This document shows positions 46,201 to 61,200 of a DNA stretch of 64,000 nt, piece by piece (the first letter of the stretch is position 1; every line of letters starts with the position of its first letter). Source of the DNA: Archivesica marissinica (taxonomy: Eukaryota > Mollusca > Bivalvia > Venerida > Vesicomyidae). The DNA lies in assembly GCA_014843695.1 (NCBI GenBank), contig CM026390.1:57592543-57656542 (forward strand), in the 5' to 3' direction. The notes under the pieces were generated by a model. The model saw nothing but the letters and a program-made list of their open reading frames with translations, did not search any database and had not been told where the DNA came from. A program made the position numbers and the translations under genes.

Positions 46201-49200
46201 GAGACTGATGAGGTATTCCATAATTATGTTTATTATCGGTTGTATTGGTTATTAAGCTACATGTATATGAGTCATATGGGGGAACGAATGTTGTGTCCTA
46301 AGGCAAGACATGTAAATCCAAGCGAACTTGTTTCACAGTTGAGCTGAATTAATATTTAAGCTGTAATTTTAGCAACATGAATGTCAGAATTTCTTAACCA
46401 CTTGCCGGGTGCATCCATGGCGGGGTGGTTATGGTCAGGAACTGATAATCACTAGTCTCTCAGCGCTCCACGTTCAAGTCCTGCTGGAGTGAGGAAGTCA
46501 CCCATGTGGCTTGCAGATGGTAAGTGATTCTACTCAGTTGTTGAAACAATGCTGTGGGGGGTATCTGGTGTCAACCTTCACCATATAAAGATGGCAAGTA
46601 CTTAAACCAGACTCTCATGAAAGATAGACATGTAATGTATGCAGATCAGCTGTTTATAAATAGCTACAGAAATGTCATGATGTGTATTATTATTAATCAA
46701 TCTTTTCAGGGAAACCGCAAGCTTTTAATCAGTATGGAGGTAACCATGGGAACAAGAACGTTAGAGAGGTAGTCTCAAATGAATTGCATTACATGCTTCA
46801 CATAAATCTTATACACACAAGTCACACATAACAGGGCTTCTAAAAGCGCCGGTCTCTCGGTCCAGTACCGAATTTTAAATTGGCGGACCGGTTGTAGCAA
46901 CCGAAAAGTCATAAAAAAACGTCCAGAAAATTGTTGAAAAAGCCAAAAAATCTGTCGAATACATTTTTCTAAAAAACCTAAATTGATAAATATAATCTCT
47001 CGATAAGGTGTATACATTTATTCACACCCGTTTTTGGTCTTACACCGTAGTACCCATGGCCGTTGTACGCTGCGGTTTTAATGAATGATCCGCACTTCAC
47101 TGTTCAAATATCAAACACTTTACAATAAAAACCTTGTTTTAAAAATGATATAAAAAACACAGATTGTACAAATTTGGGGGGGGGGGTCGCAAAAATATTA
47201 GAATGCCATGGGGGGGGGGGTCCTGACTGTCGATTTTCGTCTGGACATTTTTTAGAAGCCCTGACACATAAGTAATGTAGGGGAGGGGGTGGAAATGCCA
47301 TGGGATACTAGATTAAGCATTCTACCTCTGTTTGCCTACCTGGGTACAGTCTATGCCATTGCAATAACTTGTGAATGGTTAAGGCTACATATTACATTTG
47401 GGGTTTTGTGGCATGGATGATTACTGTTCAGTTTAAATTGATTATGTCAAACATGCTTATAATGGCTGACATATGCAGTTCCTACTCAAAGCTGGATCAA
47501 ACTTGGCCCGAATCATTTTGGAAATGATTACCAAATATTATCAAACTGACCATGCACCAAAAACTGGCTAGAATAGGTTAGATATAGAAAAAAGTTTCAG
47601 CTGTGGTCGACAATGGTCAAATTTGTTCAAATTAGGTTTGTCAGTCAAAATAAGATCTGGCCCAGTAGCTAAAGTTATTGTCTGACAATTTCTTACCCCT
47701 CACCACTAGGTTGTACCCCTCACCACTAGGTTGTACCCCTCACCACTAGGTTGTACCCCTCACCACTAGGTTGTACCCCGCACCACTAGGTTGTACCCCT
47801 CACCACTAGGTTGTACCCCTCACCACTAGGTTGTACCCCTCACCACTAGGGTTGTACCCCTCACCACTAGGTTGTACCCCTCACCACTAGGTTGGAGTTA
47901 TTTCAAATGAGGAACCTACTCAGCTGGCTTTTGGAAGGTATTCTTTTACACAAATTTATTTTTAGCTCCATTGCAAAACATGTTTTTACAACATTATATT
48001 AATCGCTCTTGAGGCTTCATTCTTCCTGGAAACCATAGCCATGAGGGCGAGAGAAGTGGCAATGTGGAATTTAAGTGCTTTGCCTAAGCGCAAAATTGTA
48101 ACGACTACAGCTGGGTGGAAACTCCGGGCCTCTCACACCTGAAGCGATTGCGCTACCACGGTGCTATCACAACTTCCAGGTCTGTCTTTCGAAACAATGA
48201 TGGGAAGGACACCTGTGATTACTGGATACTCGCTATATGTTTTATCTAGATTCAAAACAAATGAACAACATTAGATATATTTCAGTCTTGTGGATGGAAG
48301 CGAAACTTTAACGAGACAGAAGAAACATACGAGGATGAGAGATTAAGTAAATCAACAAACATCTTCCGAACGGCCAAGCAACAAATGGTACTATTACATG
48401 TTTTATTATTTCACGTTCAGTACGACAGATTTTGATGATTTATTCAAATTATTTGTAGGCAATAAACTCTTTGTATGCTAGGTACAGCAACAGTACTGCT
48501 GTAAATAACTTTATATTCGTATGAGCTTGTTTTCGCCATTTTTCAGTCTGTTTGCAATTGGAATATGTTCAATCGAATACATTTGTAGGAAATTCTTTTG
48601 CAATTAAAAATAAAACTTGTAAATGAATTATGATTTACAGTATGTAACACAGTAAACTGTAATGGTTTGTAACATGATAATAATTCGTTGCCACTGCATA
48701 TTGAATGGGAAATCTTTAAGCACCATTGAATACCAAAATACAATATGTGTGGGATATCAGGGATGTTTCTATAGAATATGTAGTCTATAATTGTACCAGA
48801 AGTATCTTACTAATTTTTTATTAAACTTTATTTATTTTACAACGATTGCGAAGCAAGTTTTAACAACTTATATTAATCACTCGGCGCGGATGAAAGCGCA
48901 TATGTGGTTATTCGTGTGGGAGGAAACCGGAGAAAACCCACCTGTCCGATCTGGCGACAACCGTACCATCTCACATACTTCCCGGTCCGAGGATCGAACC
49001 AGGGTTGCATTGGTGAGAAAGCAAGCGTGCTAACCACTGCGCTAATCGGACAGCCATTTCTTCCATTTGAACAGGATATTGATAACCAAAAGAAGTATGG
49101 TGGAGGGGTACAGAGCAGGGGACCAGTTAATACTTCCTCGTATGGTACTGGGAAGAAATCTCTGGGTACCAGGTAACACTTATGACATCTATAATTGTAT

Positions 49201-52200
49201 AAATGTACAGTGTTTTACATTGACAAACACTGTGCGATATAGCCTGAACTGTGCTGATGCGCCATTAAACCAATACTCACTCAATACTCACATTGGTATA
49301 CATATGTTGTTATACATTTAATGAAGTAGTCAAACCTGTGCTTACCATTTAATTCTCTAATGTAACCTTAATTAAGCAGTCGCGTTCAATTCTTCTCTAG
49401 CACGGTCCTTTAATATGCCATTATTAGCCCTCATCTGGTGTCGGCAGCCACAAGTTGCGAGTCTTAATTAGATATGTAATTTTCTGGACAAATTCACTAA
49501 GTTAGTCCATATACTCTGTGTATATCTTGTGTATATCTTGTTTATAAATCACTGATGGTCACTGGTTTGAGCCCCGCTCAGGCCGTGTCTCATTTATATG
49601 AAAAAGTTGGCAGTTTCTTAACGGAGGTTGGTGCACCCAAGTACTGGTTAACTGCTGGAGCCTGCCCAGGAAAGGTGTTGTTAGGTAAACTGCCCGCCGG
49701 CGATATAGCCCGAAATGGTGCTGATGCAGGTGTAAAACCCAATATATAACATAACATAGAGACTTTATTCACAATTATAATCATCCGTTATACAGGCGTG
49801 GTCTGAGCAGCAAGTTTGTGCCTCCTGTGATGAACAGAGACGATGAGGAATTTGGGTAAAACAACATTTATTTATAGTTTATATATTGTGTTATTATCAT
49901 GGATTAGTATGTGAAGAGTGCTGTTCCAGACTCGCTATAATTATCCCGGATTGCATGTGTTAGTAAGTCACGACACAACACACATCCATTTCATTTACTG
50001 TCCATCCTGTTCCAGACTCGCTATAATTATCCCGGATTGCATGTGTTAGTAAGTCACGACACAACAACACACATCCATTTACTGTCCATCCTGTTCCAGA
50101 CTCGCTATAATTATCCCGGATTGCATGTGTTAGTAAGTCACGACACAACAACACACATCCATTTACTGTCCATCCTGTTCCAAGACTCGCTATAATTATC
50201 CCGGATTGCATGGGTTAGTAAGTCACGACACAACAACACACATCCATTTACTGAACATGCTGTTCCAGACTCGCTATAATTATCTCGGGTAGTATGTGTT
50301 AGTAAGTCACGACACAACAACACATCCATTTACTGTCCATCCTGTTCCAGACTAGCTATAATTATCCCGGATTGCATGTGTTAGTAAGTCACGACACAAC
50401 AACACACATCCATTTACTGACCATCCTGTTCCAGACTCGCTATAATTATCCTGGGTACTATGTGTTAGTAAGTCACGACACAACAACACACATCCATTTA
50501 CTGACCATCCTGTTCCAGACTCGCTATAATTATCCTGGGTACTATGTGTTAGTAAGTCACGACACAACAACACATCCATTTACTGACCATCCTGTTCCAG
50601 ACTCGCTATAATTATCCTGGGTACTATGTGTTAGTAAGTCACGACACAACAACACACATCCATTTACTGACCATCCTGTTCCAGACTCGCTATAATTATC
50701 CCGGATTGCATGTGTTAGTAAGTCACGACACAACAACACACATCCATTTACTGAACATGCTGTTCCAGACTCGCTATAATTATCTCGGGTAGTATGCGTT
50801 AGTAAGTCACGACACAACAACTCGCATCCATTTACTGTCCATCCTGTTCCAGACTCGCTATAATTATCCCGGGTAGCATGTGTTAGTAAGTTACGACACA
50901 ATAACTCGCATCCATTTACTGAACATCCTGTATAATTTTGACATCAAGAATAATCACATAATGTGGAAAACAACTGAGGAAATGAAAACATACTGAAGCG
51001 GGTGGCACATATACGATTTATAACCTGACAAGTAGCCACGATGGTGATTTGTAAAATAATTGACCCCGCTAACAAATCTCGGCGCACACTAATAAACTAT
51101 GTTTGAATTGTGACATTTTCTGATGACAATATTTACCTACTTCAGGAACCAAGCTGCCAACACAATAACGAGAGCTGTACTGAAGACAGGTGGTGGTGCA
51201 GGAGGAGGTGGAAGTATGGAAGGACTGGATGACGAGAGGCTTAAAGGAATAGAGCCAAAGATGGTGGAGCTGATCATGAATGAGGTACGAACACAAAATC
51301 AGCTAAACCGTGACAAAACCATCACAGTTATTAAATAAACGTTGTATACTACATTTGTGGATATGACACATTGATGTCAACAAACTCATGTGTGAATCAA
51401 CAAAGCGGTCAGTCGTGATAGTTGAAGTCGTGATAGCGCAGTAGATGCACGTTCTCTTCAGGTGTGAAAGGTTTGGAGTTCGAGCCCGCTGGAGCCGTTA
51501 CCATTGTGCCCTTAGGCAAGGCATTTAAATTCGACGTTGCCTCTTCTCTCTCCCTCGTGGCGATGGATTCCATCAGGAATGAGGTCTCGAGAGTGATTAA
51601 TATAAGTTGAAAGAACTTGTTTCGCAATCGAGCTAAAATAAATTTGTATAAACTAAGCGGTCAGTCACGCTGTGCGATCAATGATCACAACCAGTTTTAT
51701 TATATTTATGCTGTTTCCCCTCTAGATAATGGATAATGGTCCATCAATGAGCTGGGATGATGTTGCCGGACTAGAGTTTGCAAAGAAATCCATCAAGGAA
51801 ATTGTTGTTTGGCCTATGCTGAGACCGTAAGTTGATGCGCTTGAAGTCCATGTGTGTATGTATTATTAATCTTCTTTCTTCAATGGGTAATATGCAATAA
51901 TATCTCGGAATCAATGTGGCATTGTTGCCATGTGTGATACTCAGACCATTCAAATTCGACCCCTAATTGTTGGAAAAAGTGAAAACGAATGACATTCAGT
52001 CTACATCCGTTATGTCGAATTCCGTCGGACCGAACACTATACTTCGACATAACTAAAGTTTGACATAACAAAATTCGATATAAACAGAGCCAGTTATATG
52101 TAAAATGATAATGTCTGAAACGGGACTTTGATCCGACTTCGATATAACCAGAGTATTCGACATAACCGACTTTGACATAGCGGATGTAGACTGTATGCGG

Positions 52201-55200
52201 AACTGGTTCTTCGGCATTATGAAATGGTCCCACATTTTGCCGTAGAGCTCTGAGCATCCTGTGAGCACCAAAACTTCACTAAAATCAAGGTCCTCAGTCT
52301 GTCGGAAAAGTTTGTGAACACCAAAAAGCGTTTATTGCTTATGATTGGGTATGTGTTGATGATGATGACTATATGATGTTGAAAGATTGTTTGGATTGGT
52401 TAAATGACTACTGTTGTAAGCATCTGCTTGTTTGCTTATCTAAATGTACAATGTAGATTCTAAGTAAACAAATCATAACATTTTAAAGCTTAATCAATAC
52501 CTACTAGATTATGGCCTTTTACTTCAAGAAAATACTGTTGCTGTCAGGCGCGTAGCTAGGCTTACACATGTACGCACGGGCATAAGATTTATTTTGACAG
52601 TTCCTGAAAATGAAATTAAATAAATGCGAAAAATACAATAAAAACTGGATCGTAAGGGTGTAAGGGGGTGGGGCACTGACATTGGTCATTCACAAAAAAG
52701 CAGACATGAACGAAATGCCAACAGATATTGATTGTAGCTGATGTTCATAGTAGACAAACATCACCTGAGACCATATAGCGGGAAAAAATCTCCGGGTGGG
52801 GCATGCCCCCGGACCCCCTAGAATGGTACGTAATCCATATTTAGGCCTAGCTACGCATCTGGCTGTATTGCAATATATTATGATGTGCTGTATGGGGATC
52901 GTGACACCCCTATGTATTACCATGTTACGTACCTGCATATTTATTTCAGGGATATCTTCACAGGTCTAAGGGGTCCACCTAAAGGATTGTTGCTGTTTGG
53001 CCCACCTGGTACAGGGAAAACGTTAATTGGTTAGAATTCCCTGATTTTATTATTTTATTTTGATGTAAGTGAGATGATGTCCCGTAGAGCCTGGTACTAC
53101 TAGTGTGCTGTATGATGCAAATAAACAACAACAACCCTGTTAACATGGCTTGATAATTGATCTGGTTCTTATCAGCCAAGACTCGTGTCCACATCTGTCT
53201 GAAACATGTCTTACCCAAACTTTGAGAAACCACCATGTTTGATCTTGATCTTTCCTGTTAGAGTTACACACCTATCTTGATCTTTCCTGTTAGAGTTACA
53301 CACATATCTTGATCTTTGCTGTTAAAGTTAGTTACACACATATCTTGATCTTTCCTGTTAAAGTTACACACATATCTTGATCTTTCCTGTTAAAGTTACA
53401 CACGTATCTTGATCTTTCCTGTTAAAGTTACACACGTATCTTGATCTTTCCTGTTAAAGTTACACACATATCTTGATCTTTCCTGTTAAAGTTACACACA
53501 TATCTTGATCTTTCCTGTTAAAGTTACACACATATCTTGATCTTTCCTGTTAAAGTTACACACATATCTTGATCTTTCCTGTTAAAGTTACACACATATC
53601 TTGATCTTTCTTGTTAAAGTTACACACATATCTTGATCTTTCCTGTTAAAGTTAGTTACACACATATCTTGATCTTTCGTGATAAAGTCAGAGTTACAAT
53701 CAAATTAATAGCAACTCGATACAGGTGTCCAGTAGTCTTTGGCCAACTAACCATGTTTAAATGCTGTTGTTTACATTTCAGGAAAGTGTATAGCTAGTCA
53801 GTCGAGGTCAACATTTTTCTGCATTAGTGCATCATCGCTTACATCAAAATGGGTACGTTCTTCTTTGTTGACTTTTAATGTTTCAACCATGTGTTCTTTC
53901 ATAAGGCATTATATAAAATTACTGCAAATTAAGTTATGCAAATCCATTAGTGGATAACTAATCCTACATTCTCGAGGATTATGAATGTGCGGGCATCACT
54001 ACATTTTCAATATATATTCCATTTCAGATGATTACTTTTTGTTTGTTATGAAGAAAATATGACTTGTGAAGATTTTTCACCTTTGTAGAAAATTTCCATT
54101 TCGCATTTAATATGTCATTATAGACAACAGCCATGTAACAATGATTTCTAATTACTATTGAGGAGCTTGAAAAGTTATTGTCAGTCCGGTATTTAACCCT
54201 TTCAACACCACAGACCTCTAAATAGGCTTACAAAAAAGTGTAGATCCAGATGAGCCGGCTCATGACGAGCCGTCTCATCAGGATCTGCACTTTTTTCAAG
54301 TAATATAACTATTTTTAGGAAAAATTTTACCCATTTTGATAAATGAACTGATCCAAATGTAATTTTGTTATTAATTTATTGGTCTAAAAATATCATGGAC
54401 CAGTCCATGTCAGTTACTTGGTGTTGAATGGGTTAAGACAACTTCCAAAGAAATACGAGTCTGAGGACAAGATTACCTCTCTGGATTTGTAGCTTGACTT
54501 CATGGATTTATTGAACCATTAAATAAGGTCCACCTGACATTTTCCTATCCCAAGAGTGGTCTTTGTTCACAGGTTTGATTTTTCGTAATATTATGTGTAG
54601 ATATTCTGAGGCTTATTATTAAGGTTGGTGACGGCGAGAAGATGGTGCGGGCTTTGTTTGCTGTAGCCAGGTCCCGGCAACCAGCTGTTGTGTTTATAGA
54701 TGAGATCGATTCCCTCCTAACACAACGAACCGACGGAGAGAACGAAGCTTCCAGGAGAATTAAAACCGAGTTCCTCGTTCAACTTGTAAGCATCTCGTTT
54801 CATACGACACCTGCATGATTTGCACAAGGCATATAGTGTTTTTACATCATTTGATAATATTGTAAAGTAGGACAGATTATTTTTATATCTGTTTGCAAGA
54901 ATTGCCGCCAGGCGAGTTCAATTGGATGTTTGTTAATGCAATATTTTTCAGGGTTCATTCTAGGTCAGAATTTTTGGGAGAAGTGAGAAAGCACGTGATC
55001 ACGTCCTTAAATGGTGTTCTTTAATATACTTCTCCAAAATAGGGTTAAAATGCACAGTACAACCGTTAAATACAACAGTTAGGGTCCCTAGGGCGACAAT
55101 TTCGCCCACATCGCCTAGAATGATCCCTGTTTTTCATAAATCCAAGCATTTCATTGTCCATCAACATTATGGTTAATCCTATGCAAAGAAGTAACAGTGT

Positions 55201-58200
55201 ATGACGTGTGACAGTGCATGCCTTATATGAGGTCGGGTGTGTCTTTAAAATGATTCCAAATTTTGATAATGGCATATAATTCCGGTCGAGTGGTTACGGT
55301 CGCTGACTTGTATACCACTGTAACCTATCATCACTGATGGTCACGGGTTCGAGCCCCGCTCAGGCCGTGTCTCATTTATATGAAAAGTTGGCAGTTTCTT
55401 ACGGAGGTTGGTGCACCCAAGTACTGGTTAACCGCTGGAGCCTGCCCAGGAAAGGTGTTGTTAAGTAAACTGCCCGCCGGCGATATAGCCCGAAATGGTG
55501 CTGATGCAGGCGTAAAACCCGAAATATAACATAAATATAACATAATGATAATGGCGTATGTGAGTTAGTATGCAACCCATGCTGCACTGGCTTAATGGAG
55601 ACTGTGTTACTTTATTAACCACTGATGTGTCTGCAAGTAGAGAACATGTTGTGAGTAGTCAGTGATTGAGATTTTCAACATGATTGGTACTGATATTGTT
55701 ATCTGTCAGAGTAGACCAGAAATACGTAGTTTATTTGGCAACGGCATTATCACAAGGGTGAGTGAAAGTATACTAATATAGTGCGTGAACATGTGACAGA
55801 TCCTGCAGCGGTGATCTTTCAATTTAATCATATTTTATTGCTTGTTTATATACAATATAATAATAAATATAAACACGATAAATATATAAGCAAAATGATA
55901 CAACTGCAATGCTATGTTTGTACTTGAACACTGCAAGAATAAAATCTAGAAGCAAATGGGTTGCTGGGCAACAAGTTTTACCAACACTTGTGATCTTTAA
56001 ACTAGAATAAATAATGGTTTCTTATTGATTGCTTCAAATATATACAATTTCATTATCATGAAACAAAATGACAGATACTACAGTCTGGCCTACCTACCTG
56101 TTGACATCATTTTTATTTATTTTGAGTCAAAATTTGTAATACAAGGTAACCACACAGTCTGGTGAGGTTGATAGTGGAAATATCAACTTATGGAAATTAA
56201 AATTACATCAACTGAGATCCTGGACAACACACAAGACTGTTTCCCAGCATTCTGGCTTTTTTTGGCAGCCAGAATTTATATACAAGATAAACTATCGTGT
56301 TATAACATTTAGAAATCTTGCAATAACAGTAGTAAAAGATTATCATTTATTATATAACCTTCAGGATGGGGCCTCAACAAATGCTGAAGACAGACTGCTG
56401 GTGATAGGGGCAACAAACAGGTAGTGCTAAATATCATTATAGATCGATGATGGTGTGTTTTATTTATATTTGCCTCCGTGGGTGACTGGTTTCTCTAAGA
56501 AGTGTATCTGTCCTGCGTCGGTTGAGGGTCTAGTAGACATCCTGAGGCGGCTTCCTCTGGTCCAGAGTGACAAGTCCTGTGAAGTGCTTTCTGTAAACGG
56601 TCCCTTTAGGACCACATCCCCCACCATTTGTCAGCTCACAGCAGCAAGAATGGTTCCAGTTTCTTCGGCGGGGTCGTCGTCGCTACCGGATCAGGGTAGA
56701 AGCCGCATCCTGCTGACTCCATCGAGGATTAAGCTAAAAACATCCGCCGTCCACAGAACCGAGCATTGCTTTCTCGCCAAGTAGGGAAGTTACTTTGTGA
56801 CTACTCATACTGAGTCACACAGCTTCTTCTGTTCCGATAGCGAGGCTGGCGTCAGCAAAGTCCTTGACCCATTTTCCTACTGTGAGCTATGCCTAGATCA
56901 CGACGTGCACGTCTTGGAGGAGAGACCTGGCGGTATAGATTACTGTATTGCTGTTTTCATACTGAGTCACACGGCTTCTTCTGTTCCGATAGCGAGGCTG
57001 TCGTCAGCGAAGTCCTTGACCCATTTTCCTACTGTGAGCTATGCTTAGGTCACGACGTGCACGTCTTGGAGGAGAGACCTGGCGGTATAGATTACTGTAT
57101 GGCTGTTTTCATATAACCAGTGTTGGACGTGATATTATTTTGCATCGCAGTCTATGGAGTAAATAACAATTTTTGACTTTAGCCGGATATATTGTCAATA
57201 ACAAATAAGGTAAGAAAAGATCTCATAGATATTCATCTGGTTACACTAGCTGTACAGTTTTACAGAGATATATACCAGGGCTTCTAAAAATCCCCCCCCC
57301 CCATGTGTCATTCTAGTATTTTTAACCGTCGGTAGCTTAAATGTAAACATCAAGCGAATACCATGACATGCATTGAAAGTGTGATCGTCATGGATACATT
57401 GGGCAAATTCATATCCCCAGGTAGCAATTAGCTAGTGTGATGTGGTGTTTAATGTAACCGGAAACGGGTGTGAACAAAGGATTATCGAAGATTATACGTT
57501 TGTTAGCATAATGTGGTTGACCAATTTCTTGACTTTTTCAACAATTTTCTGGACCGATTTTTAATGACTTTTTGGTTGCTACAATCAGTCTGCCAGTTTA
57601 AAAATTGGTCCAGGTCCGGGAGACCGGTGATATTAGAAGCCCTGATATGTGTTTGTGAAACTTAGCCTGTATTTAAGTAACATATGTATCCTTAGACCTC
57701 AGGAGATAGATGAAGCAGCCAGGAGAAGATTTGTGAAGAGATTGTACATCCCGTTACCCGAGTGTCCCGCTAGACGGACCATCATTACCAACCTCCTACA
57801 GCAACAGTCCTACCAACTCTCAGACCCACAACTTGATACAATATGTGTTAGAACGGATGGTATGTATACATCCCGTTACCCTGAGTGTCTTCATTTCATA
57901 TTTAAATTGTTTATTCAACCTGTTATTTCGAGGTCTTGTCACCGAAGCTTAGTTTCGCAGAGCACTCTCCGTCACGATCCATCCGATGGTGGGAAATGTG
58001 ATCAAGATATTTTTTTTTAACTTTATTTTACAACAATTGCAGTGTTTTCTCCCGAGTTGCGTTTCCTGCGTTTTTGACGCACTAAAATGTCAATTGACGC
58101 AAGCAAATTGCCCAGGTGCGTTTATTTTGACGCAACAATATTTTTCCTGTATTCCGTATGTTAATATCGGTTTTTCCAATAAAGATATCCTGGTTTTCCC

Positions 58201-61200
58201 CAAACGTTTATACGACGTTTGCCGAACAGACGCTTTTAACTGGTTATGTTTTAATTTGCGTAAAGCGCGTAGACGATCACGATCAAGATCAGCCGCTTTC
58301 ATCATGTAATAGGCATAGAGCGTGTATGCAACACGGATCGATACAAGAAAACATGTCTGCTCCAAAGCAACGGCGCTTGACGGCGTTATTCAAAAACCAC
58401 GGCCCAGATGTCCCTATGGCTATATCATCGTCTTCAAACACAGAGACGAAAGAATTAACTGCTGATCAGCAACCGTCTAAATCCAAGACTGGCCCCTCTT
58501 GTGTATTCAGAGATGAATGGTTGTCAAAAAATCCATGGTTAAAATACGAACATGGAAAAATGTTCTGCACATTTTGCAGAAATGAGGGAAAAGACAATCC
58601 TTTTACCCAAGGGTGTACAAACTTTCGTCATTCTACTTTGCTGCGGCATATCTCTTCTATCCAGCACAAAACTGCAATTGAATCCGAGTCACTCAGAAAA
58701 CAAATTCACAAACAAACTGCATCAATCTTGTTTGCCAAAAATGAAGCTGCTATTGGCGCAATGCGATCTGTATATTGGTTAGGCAAGGAACAGTTACCCA
58801 CATTGAAGCATATATGTCTTTACTAAATCTACAAAGACTGCAAGGATGCACATTTCCCGATGAACTGAATGTCGGCGCCAATGCATCCTACACTTCACAC
58901 ATGGCTGCAGAGGAAATGCAGGATGCTATTTCCAGCGTGTTGATCGATGGTGTTGACACTAAATTGTTAAATAGTCCCTTCATATCCATTCTTATTGATG
59001 AAAGTTGTGACATTTCTGTGACCAAAAAATTGTTGCTGTTTGCTAGGACAGTTAGTCCAGAATTTAACGTAGACACTCATTTTCTAAGCAACATGCATAT
59101 AACTGATGGTACTGCAAAGACAATACACACAGCTGTGACAAATAAACTATCATCAAGAGGTGTCTCTCCAGATAAAGTACTAGCAGTGGGGTCTGATGGA
59201 GCATCGGTCATGACCGGTTCCAAAAATGGTTTTGTAGCACTTGTCAGAAAGGAGAATTCACCTTATGTCTTAGGTGTACATTGCATTGCACATAGACTAG
59301 CTCTATGTTCCAGTCAAGCGGCTGAAAAAGTTCCATATTTGAAAAAGTACCAGCAAATATTGTCAGATATATTCTATCATTTCAAGAGATCTGCCCTCAG
59401 ACGTGAAAAGCTAAAAGCCATTCAGGTCATCCTGGAAGATCCGACCATCCAGTATAAGGAGCTGCATAGTGTACGTTGGTTCTCCATGTATGCAACTCTA
59501 GAGGCAGTCTACAGAACGTGGTCATCGTTGGCCACCTATATGGAATCACAGATGGAATCCTCCAATGACAGTGCCGCCAAGGGCTTCTTCAAGAAGATTA
59601 CAATGTTCACATTCATTGCCACCACCCACATGCTTATGGACACAATCCCCATAGTCACCAAACTCAGCCTATCGTTCCAGAAACAAAACATTGACCTAGC
59701 TATGTTACGACCAAGTGTAGATTCTGTTGTTCAGCAATTGCAGTGGTTAAAATCAAACAATGGCTCATGTTTGGCAGATCTCAAGTTGGTTGCTGGGGAA
59801 AAGCTCACAGAGTTTAAGGGCGTGAAAGTTGTTGACACACCTGTGTACAGACAGCAGTTTGAACAGGCAAGGCAATCTTTTCTCAACAACCTGGTCACTG
59901 AGATTGAGAAAAGATTTCCAGCTGTTGCCACAGATGTTGTTTCTAACATGTCAGTCCTTAGCCTTCATGGTGTTTCCCTGCTATCCGACGAAGATCGAAA
60001 ACAGCATGGGGTGTCTCACATCAAAACCTTAATTGAACATTTTGGTCAGGAAATTAATGGCAAACCAGCATTCATTAATGCACAGGAGACCATGCTGGAG
60101 TGGCAATTGTGTAAGGACTTGGTCACTCAACAGAAGTACCCATGCCACACTGTCATGTCCACCTGGCAATGTTTGGCTGCCAACCATCCAGACTCATTCC
60201 CCAACCTGACCAAGCTTAGTATGGTGGCCGTACTTGTCCCTCTGCAAACTGCAACAGTTGAGCGTGGGTTTAGTGTCCAGAATGAGATTAAGGTGTCGTC
60301 AAGGAACAGGTTGTCCAGTGGTAGGCTAGACATCTTGATGACCATTTTGCTGGGCCCACCTCTTGAACAGTTCGACTTCCAGGTTGCATTGGCCAAATGG
60401 AAGGCCAAGCAGAGGAAATTGTTTGGAAAATAAGTTTTATATTATAATTGCCGGTGCTTTGAATCAGAATGCAACACTTGCACATCATTGCATTATCCAT
60501 TAGCATTACATTTAACACTTAATCATGATCAATAAAACTTAAAACAATTTGGTTTAGTTTACCGGTAATCATATTTTATTGCTCGATAATACGATTCATT
60601 TTCCATATATTTATATATATGAATACAAAACATGACAAATTGAAGAAAATCAAACAGGTCGGGTCACAAGTTCTAGCAACATTACATTATTTATGGCCCT
60701 TCCCGAACATTTTGAGTGTAAATATCAATGACCCAACAAATTTCAAAATGACCCCCTAAAATTTGGTAAGGGGGTCACTGATGACCCCCAAAATTTAGAT
60801 CCTGGAGAAAACACTGAATTGCGAAGCAATTTTCTAACAACTTATATTAATCACGAGAAGCGAGCACGCTAACCACTGCACTAATCAGAAGCTTACTGGA
60901 CATCAATGGTTATAAATGTGTACATGGTTGTAAAGAGTAATCATAAATAGAGAAATAAACAGCGATTCAAATAATATGTTTACAATTGTATAATCGCGAC
61001 CACAACTTACCTGTGATCTGGTTGATTTTTGCCTAGTTTCTCGTTGAAGTTTCAATATGATTGTTTTAGTTCCGTTGTTAGCCTCGATTCAATATTACTA
61101 CTATACAAACTTAGGGCACAAACAAATTTTATAAAATTATTGTGTTTTATGGCTGTGGCTACGTCATTTCTTGTAGGTTTTCCTGGTGCCAATATGACTA

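Larger units (their letters stand above)
58003..60895 (-). mobile_element. SINE family C, split by hAT insertion
   Basis: The tail half (58003-58039) and the body/head remnant (60817-60895, GCGAAGCAATTTTCTAACAA to AGCACGCTAACCACTGCACT) match one SINE C copy with the hAT element between them. Confidence 0.65.

Noticed and set aside
49960..50901. Several repeated frames on both strands, CRISPR-like spacing
   Set aside because: This is a direct 84-bp minisatellite without unique spacers, in a eukaryotic intron; neither genes nor CRISPR.
56455..56784. 109-codon frame inside FIGNL1 intron 15
   Set aside because: No start context, family motif or splice support; it lies in a GC-rich duplicated block that may be a retroelement relic.
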